Source: an uncultured Ruminococcus sp. | Lineage (GTDB): Bacteria > Bacillota_A > Clostridia > Oscillospirales > Ruminococcaceae | Assembly (NCBI GenBank): GCA_937880065.1 | Contig: CALFMA010000031.1 | Coordinates: 1-6,161 of the forward strand | Direction of reading: 5' to 3' | DNA length: 6,161 bases | Part shown: in pieces, positions 1 through 5,252 of the stretch | Position numbering within the stretch: the stretch's first letter is position 1 | How the letters are laid out: each line of letters opens with the position of its first letter | Program-made: the position numbers and the translations under genes | Notes under the pieces: generated by a model | The model's input: the letters and a program-made list of their open reading frames with translations, nothing else | What the model was told of the DNA's origin: nothing | Databases searched by the model: none

Positions 1-1
1 T

Positions 2-58
2 ATGGATATAATCATTAACAATGTGCAACGACCTTCGGGACGCTGCCTATATATCCAT
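2..58. repeat. nested dyad upstream of the excisionase gene
   Basis: An outer 9-bp perfect inverted repeat, ATGGATATA (2-10) and TATATCCAT (50-58), encloses an imperfect hairpin at 25-46. The inner hairpin has a C-TTCG-G tetraloop and stem pairs interrupted by two mismatches. It lies about 55 bp before the excisionase start. It could be an integrase or excisionase arm site, an RNA structure, or the tail of an element cut by the window edge. No T-run follows it, so a terminator is not supported. No convincing promoter for the downstream gene was found in 1-100; TATAAA at 66-71 is a possible -10 but lacks a recognisable -35. Confidence 0.35.
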
Positions 59-114
59 TATACACTATAAATGAAATTACTTCAAGTATTTTCGTTCAGA
101 AAGGAAAGATAATT

Positions 115-315
115 ATGTTAACTATCGAAAACACATTCACCGAGTACCCAGATATTGTATCACCGAAGCAGATGATGCAGATGCTTCACATAGGAAGAAA
201 TAAAGCATTTCAGCTGTTAAAGGGCGATATACCGTCAATTAGAATTGGAACTTCTCACAAAATTCCCAAAATATACATCATCGAATACCTTAACAAGCAA
301 TCTGCCAGAAACTAA
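115..315 (+). CDS. excisionase-like helix-turn-helix protein
   Basis: This is a 66-residue protein with the layout of small Xis/MerR-like winged-helix DNA-binding proteins. A helix-turn-helix covers roughly residues 16-36 (SPKQMMQMLHIGRNKAFQLL). A short basic wing follows at about 39-52 (IRIGTSHKIPK), then a final helix. Such proteins bind and bend DNA at attachment sites, and so steer a tyrosine integrase towards excision; some also regulate transcription. The start is supported by AAAGGA (about 100-105) 9 bp before the ATG. The integrase gene begins 54 bp after the stop on the same strand, the classic xis-int order of integrative elements and prophages. The fold and context support excisionase. 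The exact role in excision is inferred, since the same fold also occurs in plain regulators. Confidence 0.75.
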   Translation: MLTIENTFTEYPDIVSPKQMMQMLHIGRNKAFQLLKGDIPSIRIGTSHKIPKIYIIEYLNKQSARN

Positions 316-325
316 TCATGTTCTA

Positions 326-349
326 TCGGCTGCCATTAATGGCAGCCGA
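326..349. promoter_or_regulatory. 24-bp perfect palindrome in the xis-int gap
   Basis: TCGGCTGCCATT is followed directly by its reverse complement AATGGCAGCCGA. As RNA this would be a GC-rich hairpin ending 7 nt before the AAGGAGG ribosome site (357-363) of the integrase gene. No T-run follows, so it is not a standard terminator. It could reduce read-through or shield integrase translation, stabilise the mRNA, or be a protein-binding dyad. The perfect symmetry is directly seen; the role is inferred. Confidence 0.5.
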
Positions 350-369
350 CTACTTCAAGGAGGAAAACT

Positions 370-1590
370 ATGATAGATTATAAACTTCACGTAAATAAGG
401 GTCTATGGCACGTCAACTTCTACGTTGAGGATGTCAGCGGGAAAAAGAAGCGTAAGCAGCTTTCGACAGGCATAAAAGCATATGACGATTACGGCCGCAG
501 AATTAACAAACGTAAAGCTGATGAAAAGGCTAAAGAGATCGTATCTCGTTATGACGGCGTAGTTGACAACGAATTTGCTTCGTGGTCGTTGGACAAGTGC
601 ACAGAATACTGTCTTGAAATCAATAAGGTAAAAATGTCACCAACCACCTACAACGATTACCAATGTGCTTTAAATAAACACATCAAGCCTTACTTTAGAA
701 ACGGCAAACCTCTTAGGGATATACGTGCAAAAGATATCGAAGCATTTTGCAGTTTTATGATAAACGAAGGCAAAAGTTCTAAAACCGTACACAAAATGCT
801 CAGTCTTATTGGATCAGCTTTCAGATACGCTGAAAAGAATGATTTTATCCTTAAAAATCCTATGAGAGTTGTAGACAAGCCTTCTAAGGTCAAAAAGGAA
901 AGCAGTTACTACAATGCTGAGCAACTTAACAAACTTGCAAAAGCAGCTAAAGGTTCCTACATAGAAACTCCCGTTATACTTGCAATGATACTCGGATTAA
1001 GACGCTCGGAAATAGTAGGCATAACCTGGGATAACGTCGATTTTGATAACAGGCTTCTGCATATAAAGCAGAGTGTTATTGTTGGTGATTCAAGTATTCT
1101 TCCACAGGGAACGTACAGAGTTATCGGGCATACCAAGAGCCATAAATCCAAGGACATTATTCTGAAATACTTTCTCAAAACGGACAGCAGCGAGAGGAGC
1201 TTTACAATTAATGACGCTCTCTATAACTACCTCAAAACTCTTAAAGCGGAGCAGGAGGTTATGATAAGGGAAACTAACGCTTACAAGGATTTCCTTTGTG
1301 TTAATGCTGTAGGAACGCTTATAACGCCTGATAGTATCACATCTCATTTCACAAAGCTGCTTGATGAGAATGGCTTACCGCATATCAAATTCCACGCACT
1401 GCGACATTCCTGTATTAGCTTGCTTGCCAATAATACGGCTTTCTCAATGAAGCAGATACAGGATTACGCCGGACACAGCGACTTCCTCACAACATTTAAC
1501 GTGTACAGCCATACCGATGATTCGGCTAAAAAGACTGAAATGGACTATATAACAAGCTGCTTCACGGATTTGTTTGATAGTGACGATTAA
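370..1590 (+). CDS. tyrosine recombinase / site-specific integrase
   Basis: This 406-residue phage-type integrase inserts and excises a mobile element by cutting and rejoining DNA through a 3'-phosphotyrosine. The N-terminal part (about 1-60) is basic and resembles an arm-binding or AP2-like domain. A core-binding SAM-like domain covers about 70-165, and the catalytic domain about 180-395. The full catalytic set is visible: Arg211 in LGLRRSEIVGITW, a likely Lys256 in the TKSHKSK hairpin, His342 and Arg345 in FHALRH, His369 in AGHS, and the nucleophile Tyr379 in NVYSHT. Length is typical of integrases from conjugative or mobilisable elements and prophages of Firmicutes (about 380-410). The start has a strong AAGGAGG 6 bp upstream. 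It lies just after an excisionase-like gene and ends before a strong hairpin terminator. It appears intact and functional. The attachment site and the element's ends were not identified. Confidence 0.95.
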   Translation: MIDYKLHVNKGLWHVNFYVEDVSGKKKRKQLSTGIKAYDDYGRRINKRKADEKAKEIVSRYDGVVDNEFASWSLDKCTEYCLEINKVKMSPTTYNDYQCALNKHIKPYFRNGKPLRDIRAKDIEAFCSFMINEGKSSKTVHKMLSLIGSAFRYAEKNDFILKNPMRVVDKPSKVKKESSYYNAEQLNKLAKAAKGSYIETPVILAMILGLRRSEIVGITWDNVDFDNRLLHIKQSVIVGDSSILPQGTYRVIGHTKSHKSKDIILKYFLKTDSSERSFTINDALYNYLKTLKAEQEVMIRETNAYKDFLCVNAVGTLITPDSITSHFTKLLDENGLPHIKFHALRHSCISLLANNTAFSMKQIQDYAGHSDFLTTFNVYSHTDDSAKKTEMDYITSCFTDLFDSDD

Positions 1591-1602
1591 GAATAATAAA
1601 AG

Positions 1603-1636
1603 AGCAGGAACTTTCAATACCGAGAGTTCCTGCTTT
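1603..1636. terminator. bidirectional intrinsic terminator between convergent genes
   Basis: A hairpin has perfect arms AGCAGGAACT (1603-1612) and AGTTCCTGCT (1625-1634), extended inward by three pairs (one a T-G wobble) to a 6-nt loop. On the plus strand it is followed by TTTAAATTAATTTTT. On the minus strand it is followed by CTTTTATTATT. It starts 12 bp after the integrase stop and ends 3-5 bp before the convergent gene's stop, so it probably terminates both transcripts. Confidence 0.85.
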
Positions 1637-1639
1637 AAA

Positions 1640-3082
1640 TTAATTTTTGCCAATAGTATCAGAGTAATATTTCTGATTCGGGCTTGACGGTGTTTCCGGA
1701 ATGGTAAGTTTTATAATTCCTCTGTCAATAAGCGGCTGGACATATTTTTTCATTGCATACGTTACGGAGCTAAGCCCTATATATTCAGCTATTTCTTTAC
1801 GAGACCTCGGAGTTTTGCAAAAAGAAACAACATCAATTTCGCCATTCTTTATAGTGCTTTCATCGCTTAATCTGAAGCATACTGTAAACTCACCTCGCTC
1901 GTTACGGAATTCGGGAGCAGGCAGTCCATGTTCCATTAATTCCCTGCGTATTGTCGGTATACCTGAGTAGCGATTTTCAGTAATATCCAACACTTCCAAC
2001 GCTGTAGCAAGCACAGGATTTCTTGTATCTGGTTGTATCTTACCAAGTGTATCAAGCGTAAGCCTGCCATACAGTCCACCTGGATTTGTTATCTCAAGAC
2101 GGTCTGCGAATATACTGAGCTGTACAGGCATCCCCTCTGTATGAATACTATAATCACGATGCACAAGTGCGTTGAGCAACGCCTCACGTACAGAATTAAT
2201 GGGATAATCTGTCTTGTCTTTGCGTTTACCTGTCTCTGCATCTATTATTGTCTTTTTGCGGGTATTTTTGCGTACAAACTGCAATGCAGCGTCTACCATA
2301 TGAGGAATAGTCCCCTCAATACGCTGATTATCTATGAATCGTGAGCCGTCAATATCGGTATCGCCTATTTCAGTACCCGGAACGGATACAGCAATAATTC
2401 CAAGCTGTGGAAAGAAAGCCTGCGGATAAAGTCCAAACAGAAATTCAGCGGCAAGAGTAGGCTTACCCTCACGTATAACACTCATAAGTTCCAGTATCTG
2501 ATTATCTTCAAGATTGCTGAGATTGGGCTTGTCTGTTTTCAGCAGTTTCAGATATTCCGCCAGTTTATCACTGCTCAGAGAGGAGACAGCCGCTCTTTCT
2601 ACAGGGCGGATATCGTCCTGATACTTTTTTCGGTAAGCTTCAAAGCTGTATACTTCATATTCGCTCATGTGTTGATCAGCTTCACCTACACGCACATACG
2701 AGCCTTTCAGTCGCCCTCTGCCTTTATAAAAGCACGGACGCTCAGATATATCTATAGGGGGGATTTCAGCAGAAACTACATTTTTACCGTCTATTTCAGC
2801 AACTGTAAATACTGCTCTGACTGGCGGTTCCATTTGCTCGCATTGATTCATTACATTTTTTTGAAGTTCTTGAACATCATTGACACCTGTTACTGCAAAG
2901 CCTTCATTTTCATACAGCCCGAACACAATAACACCGCCATCATCCTGATTTGAAAAACTGGATAAAGTATCAAATAATCTTTCAGTTGCCTGTGTTTTAC
3001 TTCGTTTCACTTCTACAGTTTGAAATTCTGCCTGAGCATTTTGAATCTTTTTTACAATATTTTTTAATTCCATCTCATTCAT
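1640..3082 (-). CDS. AlbA_2 (Schlafen-type) / HATPase_c_4 ATP-binding protein
   Basis: This 480-residue protein has the COG2865-type layout. An N-terminal AlbA_2 domain (about 18-130) shows VEVKRS at 23-28 and a glycine-rich strand, DDGGVIVFGL, near 47-56. A GHKL-like HATPase_c_4 module (about 290-380) shows the ATP/Mg motif REALLNALVHRDY (299-311), NPGGLYG (333-339) and SGIPTIRREL. A C-terminal winged helix (about 420-465) contains RKEIAEYIGLS. Such proteins are usually annotated as ATP-dependent helicase-like or transcriptional regulators, but no helicase motif is present; a DNA- or RNA-binding ATP-dependent switch is a safer description. The frame opens at a GTG at 3094, but that codon overlaps the extended ribosome site TAAGGCGGTGA (3091-3101), so ATG at 3082 is the likely start. 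It is convergent with the integrase and may be cargo of the same element. Its operator-rich promoter implies tight control. The cellular role is unknown. Confidence 0.88.
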   Translation of the reverse strand: MNEMELKNIVKKIQNAQAEFQTVEVKRSKTQATERLFDTLSSFSNQDDGGVIVFGLYENEGFAVTGVNDVQELQKNVMNQCEQMEPPVRAVFTVAEIDGKNVVSAEIPPIDISERPCFYKGRGRLKGSYVRVGEADQHMSEYEVYSFEAYRKKYQDDIRPVERAAVSSLSSDKLAEYLKLLKTDKPNLSNLEDNQILELMSVIREGKPTLAAEFLFGLYPQAFFPQLGIIAVSVPGTEIGDTDIDGSRFIDNQRIEGTIPHMVDAALQFVRKNTRKKTIIDAETGKRKDKTDYPINSVREALLNALVHRDYSIHTEGMPVQLSIFADRLEITNPGGLYGRLTLDTLGKIQPDTRNPVLATALEVLDITENRYSGIPTIRRELMEHGLPAPEFRNERGEFTVCFRLSDESTIKNGEIDVVSFCKTPRSRKEIAEYIGLSSVTYAMKKYVQPLIDRGIIKLTIPETPSSPNQKYYSDTIGKN

Positions 3083-3193
3083 TTTAAATTTCACCGCCTT
3101 ACATTTTAAATTTTAGCACACAATTTAAAATTTGTCAATAAGATTTTAAATATTATTGTGAGATTTAAAATCTTATTTTGTTTATTTTTAAAT
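3081..3193. promoter_or_regulatory. six phased AT-boxes over the AlbA_2 promoter
   Basis: ATTTTAAAT or its reverse complement ATTTAAAAT occurs at 3081-3089, 3103-3111, 3123-3131, 3143-3151 and 3163-3171, and as ATTTTTAAAT at 3184-3193. Starts are 22, 20, 20, 20 and 21 bp apart, about two helical turns, so all boxes face one side of the DNA. Two pairs form perfect inverted repeats: 15-bp arms at 3137-3151 and 3163-3177, and 10-bp arms at 3103-3112 and 3122-3131. One box lies between -35 and -10, one overlaps the -10 and the transcription start, and one overlaps the start codon. This is the layout of a cooperative repressor operator. The binding protein is unknown; the gene product itself or an element-encoded repressor are candidates. 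Confidence 0.7.
3110..3138 (-). promoter_or_regulatory. promoter of the AlbA_2/HATPase gene
   Basis: Read on the minus strand, a perfect -35 TTGACA (3133-3138) is followed by a 17-bp spacer and the -10 TAAAAT (3110-3115), one mismatch from TATAAT. Transcription should start near 3103, leaving a leader of about 20 nt with the ribosome site AAGGCGG. The spacer contains an AT-box, so bound repressor would exclude RNA polymerase. Confidence 0.8.
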
Positions 3194-3204
3194 TCTACCA
3201 AACA

Positions 3205-3230
3205 AATCGTCCCCCGCAGCTGCGGGGACA
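3205..3230 (-). terminator. GC-rich palindrome after the Xre gene, likely terminator
   Basis: CCCCGCAGCTGCGGGG (3212-3227) is a perfect 16-bp palindrome about 22 bp downstream of the Xre gene's stop. On the minus strand it is followed by GACGATTTGTTTGG, moderately T-rich. Stem strength and position suit an intrinsic terminator for the protease-Xre operon, although the T-run is interrupted. A near-copy with similar flanks lies at 5067-5082, so it may also be a dispersed repeat. Confidence 0.5.
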
Positions 3231-3249
3231 TAGCTTTATATATGTTTGT

Positions 3250-3654
3250 TTATTTTGGGAATCCGTTCAAGGCAACATATACCACAAATGATATTATATC
3301 TATCGCAAGTATAGCTCCAATAATTATTCCTGCGATTTTCAATCCTTTTTTGATTTTTTTCCTGTTGCTGTCCGTGAGGACGTTTGCCTTGATATCGGCT
3401 TTTATTTCGCTGTATATATCTGGCTTTGCGGGCTGTACTTCAGGTACAGGCTCGGGCGCTTTACCCAGTACCAGTTCGTCAAGGGATATGCCGAAAAGGT
3501 CGCTTATAGCGACAAGCTTCTCCATATCCGGCGTAGAATCGCCGACCTCCCACTTTGAAACAGTCTGCCTTGAAACGTTCAGACGGTTTGCAAGCTCCTC
3601 CTGCGAGAAGCCCTTCTGCTTTCTAAGTTCATACAGTTTATTATTGAATTCCAA
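3250..3654 (-). CDS. Xre-family regulator with C-terminal membrane anchor
   Basis: This 134-residue protein has an N-terminal Cro/C1-type helix-turn-helix (about 5-60), with FSQEELANRLNVSRQTVSKWE at residues 16-36 and the typical tail ISLDELVLG. A proline-rich linker (66-80) and a charged segment (81-104) follow. One hydrophobic helix at about 106-129 (IAGIIIGAILAIDIISF) should tether the DNA-binding domain to the inner face of the membrane. The start is TTG, chosen because AAGGTAGG lies 8 bp upstream and MEFNNKLYELRKQKG is the usual opening of this family; the nearby ATG at 3661 is out of frame and soon reaches a stop. The ribosome site overlaps the stop codon of the upstream protease gene and the gap is 9 bp, so the two are co-transcribed and probably translationally coupled. 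It may autoregulate the operon. Targets and signal are unknown. Confidence 0.88.
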   Translation of the reverse strand: MEFNNKLYELRKQKGFSQEELANRLNVSRQTVSKWEVGDSTPDMEKLVAISDLFGISLDELVLGKAPEPVPEVQPAKPDIYSEIKADIKANVLTDSNRKKIKKGLKIAGIIIGAILAIDIISFVVYVALNGFPK

Positions 3655-3663
3655 AACTCATAC

Positions 3664-4581
3664 CTACCTTTCTTTATTGCCCTTTTTATATGAATACCAC
3701 ATCAGTACAGCCGCAGCAGCTGCAACAGCAACAGTAATTATGCTCGCCTCTATGCCGTATTTACCGCCGTTGAGAAGATTTTCGCCAACGCTTCTCATGC
3801 CGATGAGTGCAGTTGAAAGTCCCTCGCTACCGCTGAGGTTAAGTCCAAGAATGCAACTCAGGCAGAAATTCCATACGGAATGCAGTCCGCAGGCAGCCCA
3901 TATACTCTTTGTACGCAGTGTAAGGAACGAAAATACACATGAGATAGCTACTAAATTTATCAATCCCGAAATTACAAACTGTAACTCTGAACCGTTCAGC
4001 GTGCCAATGTGCGGAATGGTGAACACAAGTGTGTTTGCACCGATAGCAACGGCGAGGGAGACCTTGTCTTTTAGCCCGTGAAAGACCAATCCTCTGGAAA
4101 TAAACTCCTCGGCTGCTCCCTGAATTACATATCCGCCGAGCATAAGCAGTAACATTGTGATATTGATGTCAGCGGAAAAACCGCTGATTATTATAGTACC
4201 TGTTGTTATTATAGCAAAAACCGAGACAATAATCAACAACACGCCTATACCTGCACCGATAAACCAGCCTGAAATATTTTTAGTTATTCCCATTTCTGAG
4301 AGATTTCTTTTTTCTATCAGTTTCCAGTAAAGAACGCTTACAGCAATAATTACTATCATACCATATAGCTTAATGAGCATCATAATACTGTCATCGAACA
4401 TTTCACCCTGCATAAAGTTTTTGCCGCAGACTAACATCAAACATATGACAAGTCCCTCTGCAAGAAATATTCCTGCCAGATAGCACACCACAAACGCAAG
4501 CAGCTTTTTCACAACCAACATTGCAATCGGCATATCCGATCTGTTGTTGAATGGGCTAAGATTTTTAATGATACTTTTCAT
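3664..4581 (-). CDS. CPBP-family intramembrane metalloprotease (Abi/Rce1-like)
   Basis: This 305-residue polytopic membrane protein carries all CPBP (CAAX protease and bacteriocin-processing, formerly Abi) motifs: EExxxR as Glu158, Glu159 and Arg163 in AAEEFISRG; FxxxH as Phe187 and His191 in FTIPH; and HxxxN as His234 and Asn238 in HSVWN. About eight hydrophobic stretches are visible, the first near 25-52 and the last near 277-296, followed by a lysine-rich cytosolic tail. Family members cleave proteins within the membrane. In Gram-positive bacteria they have been linked to bacteriocin immunity, peptide maturation and release of membrane-held regulators. The start has AAAGGAGG 9 bp upstream (4591-4598). 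It is the first gene of an operon with a membrane-anchored Xre regulator, which makes that regulator a possible substrate; this is inference. No bacteriocin gene is visible in the window. Confidence 0.92.
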   Translation of the reverse strand: MKSIIKNLSPFNNRSDMPIAMLVVKKLLAFVVCYLAGIFLAEGLVICLMLVCGKNFMQGEMFDDSIMMLIKLYGMIVIIAVSVLYWKLIEKRNLSEMGITKNISGWFIGAGIGVLLIIVSVFAIITTGTIIISGFSADINITMLLLMLGGYVIQGAAEEFISRGLVFHGLKDKVSLAVAIGANTLVFTIPHIGTLNGSELQFVISGLINLVAISCVFSFLTLRTKSIWAACGLHSVWNFCLSCILGLNLSGSEGLSTALIGMRSVGENLLNGGKYGIEASIITVAVAAAAAVLMWYSYKKGNKER

Positions 4582-4598
4582 AGATAAATTCCTCCTTT

Positions 4599-4613
4599 TA
4601 TCGCTGAACGATA
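4599..4613. promoter_or_regulatory. small dyad in the protease leader
   Basis: TATCG (4599-4603) and CGATA (4609-4613) form an inverted repeat around CTGAA, directly upstream of the protease ribosome site and downstream of the likely -10. The CGAT/ATCG core matches the boxes at 4993-5040, so one regulator might bind both. The dyad is short and could be chance. Confidence 0.3.
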
Positions 4614-4632
4614 GTTTTTTCCTGATGAATCC

Positions 4633-4641
4633 ATAGTATCA
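4633..4641 (-). promoter_or_regulatory. possible extended -10 promoter of the protease-Xre operon
   Basis: On the minus strand TG-A-TACTAT reads as an extended -10 element (TGnTATAAT type), about 50 bp upstream of the protease start. The -35 is weak: TAGACT, 17 bp further upstream, is the best candidate. An extended -10 can work without a good -35, particularly if an activator binds upstream. A perfect inverted repeat lies 40-80 bp upstream. Confidence 0.4.
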
Positions 4642-4682
4642 TTTCTGGCCGTGGAAGTCTACCAATTACACTTGGAAATACG

Positions 4683-4718
4683 GCAACGGATGTTAACAAT
4701 CGTGTTAACATCCGTTGC
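4683..4718. repeat. perfect 36-bp inverted repeat with two TGTTAACA boxes
   Basis: Arms GCAACGGATGTTAACA (4683-4698) and TGTTAACATCCGTTGC (4703-4718) are exact reverse complements separated by ATCG. Within it the 8-bp palindrome TGTTAACA occurs twice, 12 bp apart. It lies upstream of the protease promoter. It could be a dimer-of-dimers operator, for instance for the Xre product, or a strong RNA hairpin. T-runs are absent on both sides, so an intrinsic terminator is unlikely. Confidence 0.6.
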
Positions 4719-4719
4719 A

Positions 4720-4737
4720 TTGGCTATTTATAGCCAA
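4720..4737. repeat. second short inverted repeat
   Basis: TTGGCTA (4720-4726) and TAGCCAA (4731-4737) form a perfect 7-bp stem with a TTTA loop, starting 1 bp after the 36-bp inverted repeat. The two hairpins together span 4683-4737. No function can be read from the sequence. The next 49 bp (4738-4786) show no gene or motif. Confidence 0.45.
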
Positions 4738-4786
4738 ACTTCAAATTGCTCTCAAAATTTATTTCTCTGAACATTCTTTAGGTTAA

Positions 4787-4836
4787 GGGCATCTCTAAAA
4801 ACCCCTTTTGAGAAAAAGCAGATATGCACGGCATCT
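4787..4836. mobile_element. transposon-end-like repeat, copy 1
   Basis: This 50-bp sequence starting GGGCATCTCTAAAAACCCC is repeated at 6112-6161 with 3 mismatches, in the same orientation. The abrupt GGGC start in both copies, with unrelated sequence outside, resembles the terminal repeat of an insertion sequence or MITE. The element probably continues rightwards to about 4864, where it interrupts the reading frame of a truncated gene. No transposase is present here, so this would be a remnant or a non-autonomous copy. The family is not identified. Confidence 0.5.
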
Positions 4837-4908
4837 GCAAGGAAACCTTCCGCAGGCGGCATTAAGCTCTCGTTTCAGTTCAACGGTGTATGATTCTTTA
4901 TAAGTCAT
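4795..4908 (-). pseudogene. 5' remnant of a second AlbA_2-type gene
   Basis: Starting at ATG 4908 with a strong AAAAGGAG 8 bp upstream, the frame encodes MTYKESYTVELKREL. This resembles the N-terminus of AlbA_2 (Schlafen-type) ATP-binding proteins, whose first strand typically reads ES..VE(F/L)KRE; the intact gene at 1640-3082 has VEVKRS at the matching place. After about 16 codons the frame runs into the repeat (AACGRFPCRC...) and stops at codon 38, TAG at 4795. No downstream part of the gene was found on the other side of the repeat, at 4738-4786. A transposon-like insertion with loss of the rest is the simplest explanation. The promoter, ribosome site and upstream boxes remain intact. Only 15 residues support the family call, so it is tentative; a 37-residue peptide may still be made. 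Confidence 0.5.
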
Positions 4909-4946
4909 ATCAATTCTCCTTTTCCATTTTATCAGTTCTATCAACT

Positions 4947-4975
4947 ATTACAGCACGCTTCACTTAAAATATCAA
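4947..4975 (-). promoter_or_regulatory. promoter of the truncated AlbA_2-type gene
   Basis: On the minus strand -35 TTGATA (4970-4975) and -10 TGTAAT (4947-4952) are separated by 17 bp, each one mismatch from consensus. Transcription would start near 4940, about 32 nt before the ATG at 4908. The CGAT boxes at 4993-5040 lie immediately upstream. Confidence 0.65.
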
Positions 4976-4992
4976 TAGTTAAAACGAGAATT

Positions 4993-5040
4993 ATCGTTTT
5001 TATCGTTTTTATCGTTCCAAAAAAACGATTCAGAAACGAT
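4993..5040. repeat. CGAT box array upstream of the remnant gene's promoter
   Basis: ATCGTT occurs at 4993, 5002 and 5011, exactly 9 bp apart, the first two as ATCGTTTTT. It is followed by the inverted form AACGAT at 5024-5029 and 5035-5040. Five copies of one 6-bp core in 48 bp, ending about 18 bp upstream of a -35, look like a regulator-binding cluster. The 9-bp period is unlike that of a simple helical-face operator. The same core is present in the protease leader at 4607-4612. Confidence 0.55.
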
Positions 5041-5058
5041 ATTTCAAATCTCACCAAA

Positions 5059-5085
5059 TAAAACATCCCCGCAATTGCGGGGACT
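5059..5085 (-). repeat. GC palindrome, second copy, terminator-like
   Basis: CCCCGCAATTGCGGGG (5067-5082) is a perfect 16-bp palindrome matching the one at 3212-3227 except for the two central bases. On the minus strand it is followed by ATGTTTTATTTGGTGAG, alignable with GACGATTTGTTTGGTAG after the other copy, so the similarity goes beyond the stem. It could back up the terminator at 5219-5252 or be a dispersed hairpin repeat. Confidence 0.5.
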
Positions 5086-5115
5086 CATCCTTTAGAAAAA
5101 TTCAAATTTACGCTT

Positions 5116-5151
5116 AGATTTGTCTACTGTTGTTTCAGGGATTAGTATTAG
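5116..5151 (+). repeat. left arm of the 36-bp inverted repeat flanking the membrane gene
   Basis: The 36 bp here match the reverse complement of 6024-6059 at 32 positions, including the run TTTGTCTACTGTTGTTT without mismatch. The arms enclose the promoter, gene and terminator of the membrane protein at 5232-5936. This resembles transposon ends around a cargo cassette, although no transposase is present. From 5152 to 5218 nothing else is seen. Confidence 0.6.
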
Positions 5152-5218
5152 TCCTCTAACATTTTAGGGTGTTGCCTTATATCTATTTACCTGTTGAAAG
5201 TTATGCTTGATTATGTAC

Positions 5219-5252
5219 AAAAGGCGATACCTTATATGTTGATAGTATCACC
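5219..5252 (-). terminator. intrinsic terminator overlapping the membrane gene's end
   Basis: On the minus strand GGTGATAC (5245-5252) pairs with GTATCGCC (5223-5230), with one G-T wobble, followed by TTTTG. The stop codon of the membrane gene (5232-5234) sits in the loop, so the gene's last codons form the stem. Confidence 0.6.

Noticed and set aside
1..60. tRNA-like or attachment-site sequence at the left edge
   Set aside because: The TTCG hairpin does not fit a tRNA arm set, and no matching direct repeat was found near the integrase's other end.
1701..2953. Several plus-strand open frames of 89-103 codons
   Set aside because: All lie antisense to the AlbA_2/HATPase gene, whose motifs are continuous on the minus strand.
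3083..3094. GTG start four codons upstream for the AlbA_2/HATPase protein
   Set aside because: The GTG is part of the ribosome site TAAGGCGGTGA itself; ATG at 3082 fits better.
3158..4081. Long plus-strand open frame (307 codons) opposite the Xre and protease genes
   Set aside because: It is antisense to two well-supported genes, lacks a ribosome site and a recognisable domain, and its composition mirrors the opposite strand.
3212..5082. GC palindromes as CRISPR repeats
   Set aside because: They resemble the GC stem of some type I repeats, but are single copies 1.85 kb apart with no spacers and no cas genes.
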